Source: JANXUC01 sp043782485 (GTDB lineage: Bacteria > Acidobacteriota > Terriglobia > Terriglobales > Acidobacteriaceae). Taken from it: a stretch of 23,193 nt of DNA. A model generated the notes under the pieces. That model saw only the letters and a program-made list of their open reading frames with translations. It did not search any database and was not told where the DNA came from. Positions 14,633-22,635 of this stretch are shown piece by piece. The translations under genes were made by a program, and so were the position numbers. The stretch covers positions 1 to 23,193 of the forward strand of contig JAYWAL010000146.1 in NCBI GenBank assembly GCA_043782485.1, given 5' to 3'. Each line of letters opens with the position of its first letter. Within the stretch, counting starts at the first letter, position 1.

Positions 14633-16068
14633 AAACGCCGCCCCTCTCCATTGGGCTTCGCCTTTCTCTTTGGTACGTACTCATCTTCGCGCTGGCGCAA
14701 GGCGTGTTTGGGGTTGGCATGTATGTTGTGCTGCGCCACCATTTGCGTGCCATTGTGGACGACAGCTTACGTGACGAACTCCAGGATTTGCGCAATGTGC
14801 TGCAAGGGCAAAAGCCAGGCCTCGCCATTGCTCAGCTGCGCGAGGAAGTGACGGAAGCTTATGTTCAGGACCACGCCGGGGAGTATCTCCAGATTTTTAC
14901 CGCGCAGGGCGAGTCCATTTATCTGTCCGAGTTTCTCTCCAAACACCCGCTGCCAGCTGAGTCCCACTCGCCCTCGAAAAACAGTTTTCAGAATCGAGTC
15001 ATGGAAGGCAAGCGTTTTCGTTTTCTAGCAACAGAACTCGACGCGCGTGGCCGCACATTTTTCGTCCAACTCGGCACGCCGACGGGAGAGATCTACGAAA
15101 CCCTCGACGCGTTCCGTCACTACCTGCTATTGCTGGCGCCGCTGGTGTTGCTGATTGCCGCGCTCGGAGGCAACTGGCTCAGCCACCGCGCGCTCACCCC
15201 GGTTGACGCGCTCACCCGCACCGCCAGGACGATCAACGTCACCAACCTCAGTCGCCGACTGGAAACGCCGGGCACCGGCGATGAACTCCAGCGGCTTTCG
15301 GAAACCTTGAATGAAATGCTGGCCCGCATTGAGTCCTCCGTCCAGCGCATCACGGAGTTCACGGCCGACGCCTCGCATGAGCTGCGCACGCCGGTCGCGC
15401 TGATTCGCGCCGAAGCCGAAGTCGCTCTTGGTCGCAATCGCACCGATCAGGAGTATCGCGCCGCGCTGCAACACGTCCTTTCTGAATCGGAACGCATGAC
15501 GCAGTTGCTCGAGCAACTTCTTTCGCTCGTTCGCGCCGATGCCGGAAGCGTAACGCTGCACATGGCGCAGTTTGATATCGCGGCGTTGGCTGAGGAAGCT
15601 GTGAAGAGCTGGCAGAAGATCGCCGCAGCACACGGGCTGGAAGTCCGTGGCATCATCCCGGCGCAGCCAGTTGAGTTCACCGGCGATCGCTTGGCTGTAC
15701 GTCGCGTCCTCGATGTTTTGATCGACAACGCCGTCAAGTACAGCGTGGCCCCAGCCGAAGTTACGGTGGCGCTGGATGCCACCGCTGGGCGTGTGGTCCT
15801 GCGCGTTCGTGATCACGGCCCCGGCCTGGCCGCCGAAGAACACACGAAAATCTTCGAGCGCTTTTACCGTGTTGATAAGGCTCGCAGTCGCCAAATGGGT
15901 GGAGCCGGCTTGGGACTTTCCATTGCGCAATGGATTACGCACCAGCACCACGGCACTATCACGGTTGCGAGCACACCTGGTCAAGGCGCTGAATTTTCCG
16001 TCAATCTCCCGACAGGACCAGATGGCTTCACGGAGATGGGAGCACGACCTGGCAACGGAGCGAAGTAA
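14629..16068 (+). CDS. Sensor histidine kinase, CusS-like
   Basis: The protein has 479 aa and starts at GTG overlapping the response regulator stop by 4 bp. Two membrane helices (about 11-34 and 164-184) enclose a periplasmic domain of about 130 residues. A HAMP domain (about 185-238) follows. The HisKA box has His250 in TADASHELRTPVALIR; the Glu251-x-x-Thr254 motif used for phosphatase activity is intact. ATP-binding boxes are N (DNAVKYS, Asn367), G1 (DHGPGL, about 395-400) and G2 (GGAGLGLSI, about 424-432). All catalytic parts are present. The layout is that of heavy-metal sensor kinases, though no metal ligands can be assigned in the periplasmic domain. Its partner is the preceding regulator; direct targets are not evident. 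Confidence 0.94.
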   Translation: MKTPPLSIGLRLSLWYVLIFALAQGVFGVGMYVVLRHHLRAIVDDSLRDELQDLRNVLQGQKPGLAIAQLREEVTEAYVQDHAGEYLQIFTAQGESIYLSEFLSKHPLPAESHSPSKNSFQNRVMEGKRFRFLATELDARGRTFFVQLGTPTGEIYETLDAFRHYLLLLAPLVLLIAALGGNWLSHRALTPVDALTRTARTINVTNLSRRLETPGTGDELQRLSETLNEMLARIESSVQRITEFTADASHELRTPVALIRAEAEVALGRNRTDQEYRAALQHVLSESERMTQLLEQLLSLVRADAGSVTLHMAQFDIAALAEEAVKSWQKIAAAHGLEVRGIIPAQPVEFTGDRLAVRRVLDVLIDNAVKYSVAPAEVTVALDATAGRVVLRVRDHGPGLAAEEHTKIFERFYRVDKARSRQMGGAGLGLSIAQWITHQHHGTITVASTPGQGAEFSVNLPTGPDGFTEMGARPGNGAK

Positions 16069-16117
16069 GCCCGCATGCGAATCGCTGCCAACGAGGCCTG
16101 AGGCCTAGCCCCAGCGC

Positions 16118-16123
16118 TATACT
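16118..16123 (+). promoter_or_regulatory. -10 element TATACT just before the ATP-grasp-like gene
   Basis: TATACT in the context GCTATACT is followed by eight bases and the ATG at 16132. The context at the S9 peptidase gene is identical (GCTATACT). The predicted transcript has 0-3 nt of leader, and no ribosome site is present. Confidence 0.5.
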
Positions 16124-16131
16124 GCTTTGTC

Positions 16132-17325
16132 ATGATTCCGTCCCTGCGGCAAGACTTCAACCAACGCTTTACCCGCGCAAAGTATAGCGAGTTTGAAAAG
16201 GAAATGGCTGCGCGCTGCGGGGTGCCGGTGGCCTTTCGCCTTTGTGAAACCCCGTGCTTCTTTCCGAAGCAGCTACTAGATCGCATGTCTCAGGCGGGCG
16301 CTGAACTCATTCTCCAGCTGACCGGCAACGCGGACTATCGCAAGGTGTCCGATGCCTCCATTCCGGCTGCGTTCCGCGCTCCTAACGAATCCGAGCATCC
16401 GATGTTCGTCCAAGTGGATTTCGGTTTGGTGCGCGATTCCAGCGGGCAGCTCCAACCGAAACTCGTGGAACTGCAGGCCTTCCCTTCTCTCTATGCCTAT
16501 CAGCCGGTTCTTTCGCAGACGTATTTGGACGTCTTTGGACTCGATTCCAACCTTCAGTATTTTCTGAGCGGGTTGAACGCAGAGTCTTATCAACAAGCGC
16601 TGTCCTCTGCGATTCTGGCGGGCCACGATCCCGAGCAAGTCATCCTGATGGAAATTGACCCTCTGGAACAAAAGACGCTGCCGGATTTTTTGCTCACTGA
16701 GCGCGCTCTGGGCATTCCAACCGTCAACATCACGGACGTGAAGCAGGACGGCAAGCAACTCTTTTATCAGGCGGATGGTCGCAAAATCCCCATCCGCCGT
16801 ATTTACAATCGTGCCATCGTGGATGAGTTGGAGCGCAAGAGCCTGAACCTAAACTTCCGCTTTACGGACGATCTCGATGTGGAATGGGCCGGTCACCCCA
16901 ATTGGTTCTTCCGCATGAGCAAGTTTTCCATTCCCTACCTGCGCCATGAGAGCGTGCCGCAAACGGTGTTTCTGAATCAGGTCGAGGGAGTTCCGCCTGA
17001 CCTGCATCGCTATATCCTGAAGCCTCTTTTTTCCTTCGCTGGGCTCGGCGTCAACATCCGGCCTACGGCGCAGGATGTGGCCGCCATTCCTTCCGCGCAG
17101 CGTTCGCAATGGATCTTGCAGGAGCGCTTGAATTTCGAACCCATTATCGCAACACCAGACGGTCCCACCAAGGCCGAGGTTCGCATCATGTACATTTGGG
17201 ATCAAGAATTGCTTCCCGTGCTCGTAATTCTGCGTCTGGGACGCGGCGCCATGATGGGCGTCGATCACAATAAGAACATGCAGTGGGTCGGTTCTTCCGC
17301 CGCGCTTTTCGTGGCCTCGGAGTAA
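16132..17325 (+). CDS. Uncharacterised ATP-grasp-like protein
   Basis: The protein has 397 aa and no signal peptide or membrane helix, so it should be cytoplasmic. The C-terminal half has ATP-grasp features: YILKPLFSFAGLGVNIRP (about 294-311, with Lys297 and a Gly loop for the phosphates), WILQERL (Glu331, adenine region), and KAEVRIMYIWD (Glu349, Arg351). It ends with VLVILRLGRGAMMGVDHNKN, where Asp378, Asn380 and Asn382 could bind metal. The N-terminal half has VQVDFGLVRD and PKLVELQAFPSLYAYQ, which look like substrate-site segments. I do not know a named family with this combination; a peptide-ligase-type reaction is an inference. It is transcribed alone from a promoter with almost no leader. 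Confidence 0.6.
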   Translation: MIPSLRQDFNQRFTRAKYSEFEKEMAARCGVPVAFRLCETPCFFPKQLLDRMSQAGAELILQLTGNADYRKVSDASIPAAFRAPNESEHPMFVQVDFGLVRDSSGQLQPKLVELQAFPSLYAYQPVLSQTYLDVFGLDSNLQYFLSGLNAESYQQALSSAILAGHDPEQVILMEIDPLEQKTLPDFLLTERALGIPTVNITDVKQDGKQLFYQADGRKIPIRRIYNRAIVDELERKSLNLNFRFTDDLDVEWAGHPNWFFRMSKFSIPYLRHESVPQTVFLNQVEGVPPDLHRYILKPLFSFAGLGVNIRPTAQDVAAIPSAQRSQWILQERLNFEPIIATPDGPTKAEVRIMYIWDQELLPVLVILRLGRGAMMGVDHNKNMQWVGSSAALFVASE

Positions 17326-17372
17326 GAGTTCCGCACAGATCGACTCCCAGTTTGTTACTATGAAGACAGGTT

Positions 17373-17448
17373 GGGCGCGTAGCTCAGTTGGTAGAGCAAT
17401 GCCCTTTTAAGGCATGGGTCCTGGGTTCGAGTCCCAGCGCGCTCACCA
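17373..17448 (+). tRNA. tRNA-Lys(TTT), CCA encoded
   Basis: The cloverleaf has acceptor GGGCGCG/CGCGCTC, D arm GCTC/GAGC, and anticodon stem ATGCC/GGCAT around loop CTTTTAA, giving anticodon TTT (Lys). The T arm is CTGGG-TTCGAGT-CCCAG, the discriminator is A, and CCA is at 17446-17448. It is 73 nt plus CCA. TACTAT at 17356-17361 is a plausible -10 element 11 nt upstream. Confidence 0.97.
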
Positions 17449-17496
17449 GATTCACTCCTACCTTTCTCCTTGCTGGATTCTGCCCGAGTCGAGGGT

Positions 17497-18222
17497 CTAC
17501 GGCTGCTCGTAAATTGGATTAGAAGGCGTCGTGGGGTCATAGTCACGACCATATTTGTTTTTGTGCGGTATCGGCGGACCAGCAGGGACCACGATCCGGA
17601 TCGCGCCGAAGCTGACTGGGCCGGCTGGGATCGTAAGTTCTTTCGTAAGAGAATCCGCGGTTCCCGGCTGTGCTCGTTCGTTCCATATATGTAATAGATA
17701 GCGACCTGGCACGACGGCCGCGATCGAAACGTTGCCCGCCTGGTCCGTCAGGGCATAGTAAGGCGTGCCCACGGCCACCACCACCGCGCTCATGTCCGGA
17801 TGGATGTTACAAAAAATATAGCTGATTCCCACCCGATCAAAATGGACAAATCGGGTACCCCCCGCTTCGTAAAGGCCTAGGTCAAAACGCTTCCCTTCGA
17901 ACAGCGAGAACACGTTATGGAAGAACGGGTCATGGTTCGGAAACTCAACGGCCGCGCCCGCGCGCAAGATGACCACTCGGGGCTCGAACGCCTTGTTCTT
18001 CTGAACCAGTCGCGGAGCCGGTTTCGGATCTGCCCCCGGTTCAGCCGGCGCCGTGGTTCCGAGCGGCGTCAACCAAACCGCGGAATTGCTGAGTGCACCT
18101 CGCAGGGGTTTGCCATCGGAAGACACTAAATCGACGTGCCCCGTCACCACCGCATTCTGCCCGTGAAGGGCGGCACAAAGGGCGAGAGCAACTACGAAAC
18201 ATCCTGGATAGCGCATGCGCAT
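17497..18222 (-). CDS. Periplasmic cupredoxin (blue-copper) protein
   Basis: The protein has 241 aa. Residues 1-22 are a signal peptide (ending LHG). A plastocyanin-like domain (about 70-155) follows, with FPNHDPFFHNVF and FCNIHPDMSAVV. The likely type-1 copper ligands are His102, Cys138, His141 and Met144 (C-x2-H-x2-M). After it comes a small beta-sandwich (about 155-210, LTDQAGNVSIAAVVPGRYLLHIW) of the carboxypeptidase-regulatory or transthyretin-like type. Such proteins are often annotated 'methylamine utilization protein', but no methylamine genes are here. An electron-transfer or copper-carrying role in the periplasm is likely. It starts 34 nt after the porin stop on the same strand and closes the response regulator/kinase/porin run. 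ATG at 18222 or 18216 could initiate; there is no clear ribosome site. Confidence 0.82.
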   Translation of the reverse strand: MRMRYPGCFVVALALCAALHGQNAVVTGHVDLVSSDGKPLRGALSNSAVWLTPLGTTAPAEPGADPKPAPRLVQKNKAFEPRVVILRAGAAVEFPNHDPFFHNVFSLFEGKRFDLGLYEAGGTRFVHFDRVGISYIFCNIHPDMSAVVVAVGTPYYALTDQAGNVSIAAVVPGRYLLHIWNERAQPGTADSLTKELTIPAGPVSFGAIRIVVPAGPPIPHKNKYGRDYDPTTPSNPIYEQP

Positions 18223-18256
18223 TCTGGTTCGATCTGGCCCGAAACTTATTCCACAA

Positions 18257-19804
18257 CTAGAATAGCACTCCCATCACCAGGTTAATCTGGTTGGCCGTGT
18301 GGTGGTTGAGATTGAGAGCGGTCGCCGCTAAGTGTCGATATTCGGCTGAAAAAAGCAAATCCGAACGGGGCCGCGCGATCACATTGGCAAAAATACCGCG
18401 GTTGCGCAGCACGGAGTCGAAATAAGCTTGCGGGTTCCCCGCACGGACATCGCGGGCAAAAGGGCTGTCTTGTCCAAAAGCGGTGTTGAATTCAATTTTG
18501 GAAGTCGCTCGGTACTTGAGCTGCGACCATCCGCCGATTGTGTTGAGGGGAATAACGGTGGTGCTGGGGTCACTCACATCGCCGGTGTACAGGACGCTGG
18601 TCCCGATGGTCGCTCCCACTCCACCAAGCGCGCTGCCGCGATAGAACTTGCCCGTCAGAGAGAACTTCCTGCCTAAAGGCACTGTCCAGTCCGTCATGCC
18701 AGCCCAGGCGTTGACGTTCCGTTGGAATCCATAGTTTTGGCGACCGTAGTAGCCGCCCCCACCCAAGGTCAGCTTCTGCCCGAACAACGTGTGCGACCAG
18801 GCAATTCGCGACGCGTAGGCCGGTTGTCGAGACAGTTCTGATGCCTGCGGAGCGCGGAAATTTACGTCGACGGGAAAATCCCCGTTTAAATTGTCCAGAA
18901 TACCAGCTTGCAACAGGACGCTGGAGTCTTCTGAAACGGCGAACCGCTGCTCAACGCGAACTTGCGGCGTCCAATTCCACAAGTTGCCCGCATATGCCAG
19001 AGCCGGAACGGCGAGTGTGGCGAAAGAAGTTGGCGTTAAAGGCGAAAAGAACAGGCCATCCTGTCCAGCGATGATCGAAGTCTTCGCCCAGTCCATGTGC
19101 ATGGTCGCCGTCCGGAGGCGAATGAGGCCCGCTCCCACCCCATTCCAGGTGTTCTGGAAGCCGCCAGCAAAATCCATTTGCAGGTCAGCGCGCGTGCGGG
19201 CACCAGCGACCGTGGGGCCAAAGACTTCCAGCCCCAACTGCGACTGTCGCAAGGTAGCGCCGGTGCTGCCACTCGAACTGCCTGGCGGAACCGCCAGCGG
19301 AACCGTGGGAAAATCCTGATTCTCGACCTGTCCCTTGTTGGCAAACAGATTGAGCAAAACGATGCCCGACAAGCGCACGCGATATTTCGAGGCGCTCTCG
19401 ACTTTGCTTTGGTAGTGCTCATCCACTTTGCTACTCAGTAGTTGGTACTCCTCTTCCAATTTTGCGGCGTGGTCCACGTCGGTTAGCGGTGTGGAATCAC
19501 CCCGCGAACTGGTAGGTTCCCCAATTCGGCCTGCGGGCGGTGGCACCGACTGTTGAGGAGGCGCCGGAGAATATGCTTCAACAGGCTCAGCATCGGGAGT
19601 GTGGCGCAGGGCGGCAAGCTCACGACGCATCTGTTGCGCCTCTTCCCGGTCGCGCGAATTCTCGGCCCGCATTTGCTCCACAGCGGCGCGAAGTTCTCGC
19701 ACTTCATCATGCAGCTGATGGACATCGTCTTGTGTTGTTTGCGCTTGAGCGGAGCACCGCAAGCTAAGGAACAACAGGCTGAGTAAAAGAGTCTTTTGGA
19801 TCAT
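18257..19804 (-). CDS. Outer-membrane porin-like protein with N-terminal coiled coil
   Basis: The protein has 515 aa; ATG at 19804 has GAGG five bases upstream. Residues 1-21 are a signal peptide (ending AQA). Residues about 25-70 are a charged coiled coil (VHQLHDEVRELRAAVEQMRAE region), then a Pro/Ser-rich linker (about 70-110). From about residue 140 on, alternating aromatic/hydrophobic strands with Gly turns (RVRLSGIVLLNLFA, RTRADLQMDFAGGF, KTSIIAGQDGLFFSP, GQKLTLGGGGYYG, SLTGKFYRGS) form a beta-barrel. The chain ends in Phe (VMGVLF), the usual outer-membrane insertion signal. This resembles DcaP-like trimeric porins with periplasmic coiled coils. The transported substrate is unknown. It lies 87 nt after the kinase stop and 34 nt before the cupredoxin. 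Confidence 0.8.
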   Translation of the reverse strand: MIQKTLLLSLLFLSLRCSAQAQTTQDDVHQLHDEVRELRAAVEQMRAENSRDREEAQQMRRELAALRHTPDAEPVEAYSPAPPQQSVPPPAGRIGEPTSSRGDSTPLTDVDHAAKLEEEYQLLSSKVDEHYQSKVESASKYRVRLSGIVLLNLFANKGQVENQDFPTVPLAVPPGSSSGSTGATLRQSQLGLEVFGPTVAGARTRADLQMDFAGGFQNTWNGVGAGLIRLRTATMHMDWAKTSIIAGQDGLFFSPLTPTSFATLAVPALAYAGNLWNWTPQVRVEQRFAVSEDSSVLLQAGILDNLNGDFPVDVNFRAPQASELSRQPAYASRIAWSHTLFGQKLTLGGGGYYGRQNYGFQRNVNAWAGMTDWTVPLGRKFSLTGKFYRGSALGGVGATIGTSVLYTGDVSDPSTTVIPLNTIGGWSQLKYRATSKIEFNTAFGQDSPFARDVRAGNPQAYFDSVLRNRGIFANVIARPRSDLLFSAEYRHLAATALNLNHHTANQINLVMGVLF

Positions 19805-19891
19805 GGCTACCTCAGTTCTTGCTCCGGAAATACACCCCGGGCTTACAGGGGACTTGGGCGGCGAGACCGATGCGATGCGACGCCTCCCGAA

Positions 19892-21706
19892 CTAACTTAC
19901 GATTTCCCGCACCGGTGGAAGGTTGCCACTGACTGTGGTGAGGGGCAAGATGAGCTGGAAAACCGCTCCCGATGCCGAGCTGCTTTCCACGATCACGTCG
20001 CCGCCGTGGTCCTGGACAATCTTGTGAACCACGGTCAGGCCCATTCCGGTACCGTTTTCCTTTCCGTAGCTGACGAAAGGTTGGAAGAGTTGGTCGCGGA
20101 TCTCCGGGGCAATGCCTGGGCCGTTGTCAGAAACTCTCAGCTCCACATGTTCGTCGATTTGGCGCAACAGTAGCTCGATTCGTCCGTCTTTTTTGGGAAC
20201 GGCTTCGCAGGCGTTCAGTAAAAGATTATGGAAGACACGCTCCATTTTTCTCGCGTCAAACCAGCCTTCGCTGTTGCCCTCACACTGCAAATCGATGTGG
20301 ATGCCCTGGTATTCAGGATGGGTACGGATCACCTGCACAGAGTATTGCAGCGTCTTCTGCAAATTCCCGAACGATGGCCTCAGAGACTCACGCGTGCGGG
20401 AGAATTCCAGCAGCGACTCGATCATGTCCGTCATTTGGGTTACGGCCGTAAGTATTTCGCTGTATAGCTCCTCGCGCTGCGTGCCGGTGAGCTTGCTTTC
20501 GCACAAGAATTCGCCATTGGCAACGATCGATGAAAGCGAATGACGAAGATCGTGGGATATGGAACTGGCCATCCGACCAATGGTGGCAAGCCGTTCAGAT
20601 TCGATTAGTTGCTGTCTGCTTTTTTGCAGACTGACGCGCATACCATCAAACGCCGCGCTAACCTCGGCCACCTCGTCCCCGCCGCGCGAATCCAGCGGAT
20701 AGTTGTAGTTCCCTTGTCCCAACGCGCGCACTCCGTTCACCAGATTGCCGAGCGGACGCGTGAAGGTGTGGGAGATGAAATAGACCAGCAAGCTACCGCC
20801 GACAATCGCCATTAATCCCAGTACAAGCAGAACGCGATTGAGGTCGGTAAGAAATCGCGTGGCCTGGTCCACGGACTTCAGCACAACCAAACGAACCGGT
20901 TGCGCGGCTTCGGGCGAGAGCAAAACCGACGTGGCTAAGAAGCGCTCTTGGCCGACGCGCAGGGATACCGGCTGCTGACTTGCGCCCTCAGCAACGAAAG
21001 CCTGCGATTGCTGTTGTAGCTCGGCTTCCTGGGCGTCCGTAAGCGTGCTTTCCACTACCAGATCGCCATAGCGGAAAGCCACCTGACTGGCGGCCACCTG
21101 ACCGATATCCTCGGTCAATCGTTGGTTGATCTCATAGCCGACGACGAGTGAACCGAGAAGCCGATTCTCCGCGGGGCCACCGAAATAAATCGGCTGCACA
21201 AAGACTTCATAAAGGTGTTCGTTGCCATACCACCAGCCGGTAGATTTGCCCGAACGGAGCGACGTACGCAAGGATTCACTGACGGTCTCCGGCGTCGGCC
21301 CTGGACCGGAGACGTGCATCGCCATGATGTTGGCCGCGGGATCGGCGAGGACAAATAGATCGCTGCCCGCCAAGCGCCAGATTCCGCCGGAAGCATCCTG
21401 GATGGTGGCGTGATCGCGCGTCGTCATTAGGGCGCGGACGTTGGGCAAATCCGCCAGCAACTGGGCCGAACGGGCCAGCGTTTCCTCGCGCTGGCGCTGA
21501 AAGTCTTGAAAGGTGAGAACCGAGTTTCCTAAGCCCTTTTGAATTTCGCGCCGGACTTGGCCTTGTACGGTTGCTCGGACCACCAGCAGAGTGGTGGTGG
21601 TGAGTGCCGCCGAGACCAGCAGCATGGAAAGCAGGAATTTGGTGCGAAGGCGGAGGCCGGAGACCCCGCGATTGCGTAAGAGTGTGAATGGGAAGTCTTC
21701 CGTCAC
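19892..21706 (-). CDS. Sensor histidine kinase with periplasmic Cache-like domain and HAMP
   Basis: The protein has 604 aa from GTG at 21706, with AGGA about seven bases upstream. Membrane helices at about 22-44 and 291-311 flank a 245-residue periplasmic region that looks like a Cache-type sensor (LTFQDFQRQREETLAR, LFVLADPAANIMAM, GSLVVGYEIN). HAMP is at about 312-365. The HisKA box is IGRMASSISHDLRHSLSSI with His385. ATP boxes are HNLLLNACEAV (Asn498), DNGPGI (527-532) and GTGMGL (552-557). All kinase parts are present. At the H-box the usual Asn/Thr at H+4 is His389 and the usual Pro at H+5 is Ser, which may remove phosphatase activity. It is 39 nt after the response regulator stop and is followed by the porin. 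Confidence 0.93.
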   Translation of the reverse strand: MTEDFPFTLLRNRGVSGLRLRTKFLLSMLLVSAALTTTTLLVVRATVQGQVRREIQKGLGNSVLTFQDFQRQREETLARSAQLLADLPNVRALMTTRDHATIQDASGGIWRLAGSDLFVLADPAANIMAMHVSGPGPTPETVSESLRTSLRSGKSTGWWYGNEHLYEVFVQPIYFGGPAENRLLGSLVVGYEINQRLTEDIGQVAASQVAFRYGDLVVESTLTDAQEAELQQQSQAFVAEGASQQPVSLRVGQERFLATSVLLSPEAAQPVRLVVLKSVDQATRFLTDLNRVLLVLGLMAIVGGSLLVYFISHTFTRPLGNLVNGVRALGQGNYNYPLDSRGGDEVAEVSAAFDGMRVSLQKSRQQLIESERLATIGRMASSISHDLRHSLSSIVANGEFLCESKLTGTQREELYSEILTAVTQMTDMIESLLEFSRTRESLRPSFGNLQKTLQYSVQVIRTHPEYQGIHIDLQCEGNSEGWFDARKMERVFHNLLLNACEAVPKKDGRIELLLRQIDEHVELRVSDNGPGIAPEIRDQLFQPFVSYGKENGTGMGLTVVHKIVQDHGGDVIVESSSASGAVFQLILPLTTVSGNLPPVREIVS

Positions 21707-21745
21707 AGCAAGTCCTGCACCGCCTACAGTCTAGCCTACGAAAGT

Positions 21746-22423
21746 CTAACGCACGAATTTGTATCCCGAGCTATGCACGGTACGAAAATGCAACGGATTG
21801 GAGGGATCCTTCTCCAGCTTCTGGCGAAGACGCATGATGTGATTGTCCACCGTGCGGGTTGAGGGATAGCTTTGGTAACCCCAAACTTCTGTCAGCAGCT
21901 CTTCGCGGGAAACGACTCGCTCCAGATTCTCCGACATGAATTTCAGGATCTTAAATTCCTGCGCGGTCACCGCTACGAGGGCGCTATTGCGCATAACTTC
22001 CATTTTCGTAAAGTTGACGGTAACGTCGCCAAAAGCAAACGTTTCCCCCGCGGGTGCCCGGCCCGAACGGCGTACAGCCGCGCGCACGCGAGCCAGCAGT
22101 TCGCGCGGACTGAAGGGCTTCGTCACATAATCGTCAGCCCCAATTTCCAGCAGCAATACTTTGTCGGTGACTTCCGACTTGGCGCTGAGAATGATGATGG
22201 GAACGGCCGGGGCTTCGCGCTTGACCTCGCGACAAACGTCCTGGCCAAGGACTCCAGGGAGGCGAAGATCGAGCACGAGGGCGGAAGGCTGAACGGCGCG
22301 GAATTTCGCCAGCCCATCGGCCCCATCCGAGGCCACATCGACAGCGTAGCCTTCGCCTTCAAACAGGCGCCTCAGGGCTTTCTGGACGGCACGGTCATCT
22401 TCGATAACCAGGACTCTTTCCAT
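21746..22423 (-). CDS. OmpR/PhoB-family response regulator
   Basis: The protein has 225 aa. The receiver has acidic residues in VIEDDR (8-10), phosphoacceptor Asp52 in ALVLDLRLPG, Ser80 in IIILSAKS and Lys102 in TKPFSPREL. The winged-helix domain (about 125-225) includes VAVTAQEFKILKFMSEN, RTVDNHIMRLRQKLE and the wing FRTVHSSGYKFVR. It is the first gene of the minus-strand run with the Cache kinase, porin and cupredoxin. The ribosome site is weak (GAAAG). Two tandem 11-bp repeats lie directly upstream and could be its own binding site. Confidence 0.95.
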   Translation of the reverse strand: MERVLVIEDDRAVQKALRRLFEGEGYAVDVASDGADGLAKFRAVQPSALVLDLRLPGVLGQDVCREVKREAPAVPIIILSAKSEVTDKVLLLEIGADDYVTKPFSPRELLARVRAAVRRSGRAPAGETFAFGDVTVNFTKMEVMRNSALVAVTAQEFKILKFMSENLERVVSREELLTEVWGYQSYPSTRTVDNHIMRLRQKLEKDPSNPLHFRTVHSSGYKFVR

Positions 22424-22435
22424 ACGTTTTTTGTT

Positions 22436-22457
22436 CTTTCGGGTTACTTTTCCGTTA
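22436..22457 (-). promoter_or_regulatory. Tandem 11-bp repeats, candidate response-regulator box
   Basis: On the minus strand TAACGGAAAAG is followed directly by TAACCCGAAAG; eight or nine of eleven positions agree depending on how the central CGG/CCC is scored. Head-to-tail repeats with an 11-bp period are the known binding layout of PhoB/OmpR-type regulators, and the gene that follows encodes one. The site is 13-34 bp upstream of the ATG, so binding would block initiation or translation start. This suggests negative autoregulation, if real. Confidence 0.4.
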
Positions 22458-22635
22458 TCGCTACGTTTGGAGAGGGCACCCTCGTGGGTGACTTGCGGCG
22501 TGGGCGGTTCGTTACTCTAAAGGGTGGTCAGCCCCGCCATTGTGCTTAGGCTACCGCAAAATGGGCATCGAAGCTGGAGAATCGGGCAAAAGTGACAAAT
22601 TCGTTACATTTCGACAACGGGGTGACCGCTTCCGC

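Noticed and set aside
15127..15984. 285-aa minus-strand open frame
   Set aside because: It lies fully antisense to the CusS-like kinase, which has all catalytic motifs. The frame is open because of G+C-rich codon use and has no recognisable domain.
17358..17552. 64-aa minus-strand frame containing GTRTQDPCLKRALLYQLSYAP
   Set aside because: It is the antisense translation of tRNA-Lys, a well-known false protein in databases.
17497..18222. Methylamine utilisation function for the cupredoxin
   Set aside because: The name is common for this protein type, but no methylamine dehydrogenase, MauG or maturation gene is in the window. The di-heme protein is of DUF1111 type and 8 kb away.
21872..22549. 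225-aa plus-strand open frame
   Set aside because: It is antisense to the response regulator, which has all receiver and winged-helix motifs; no domain or ribosome site was found.
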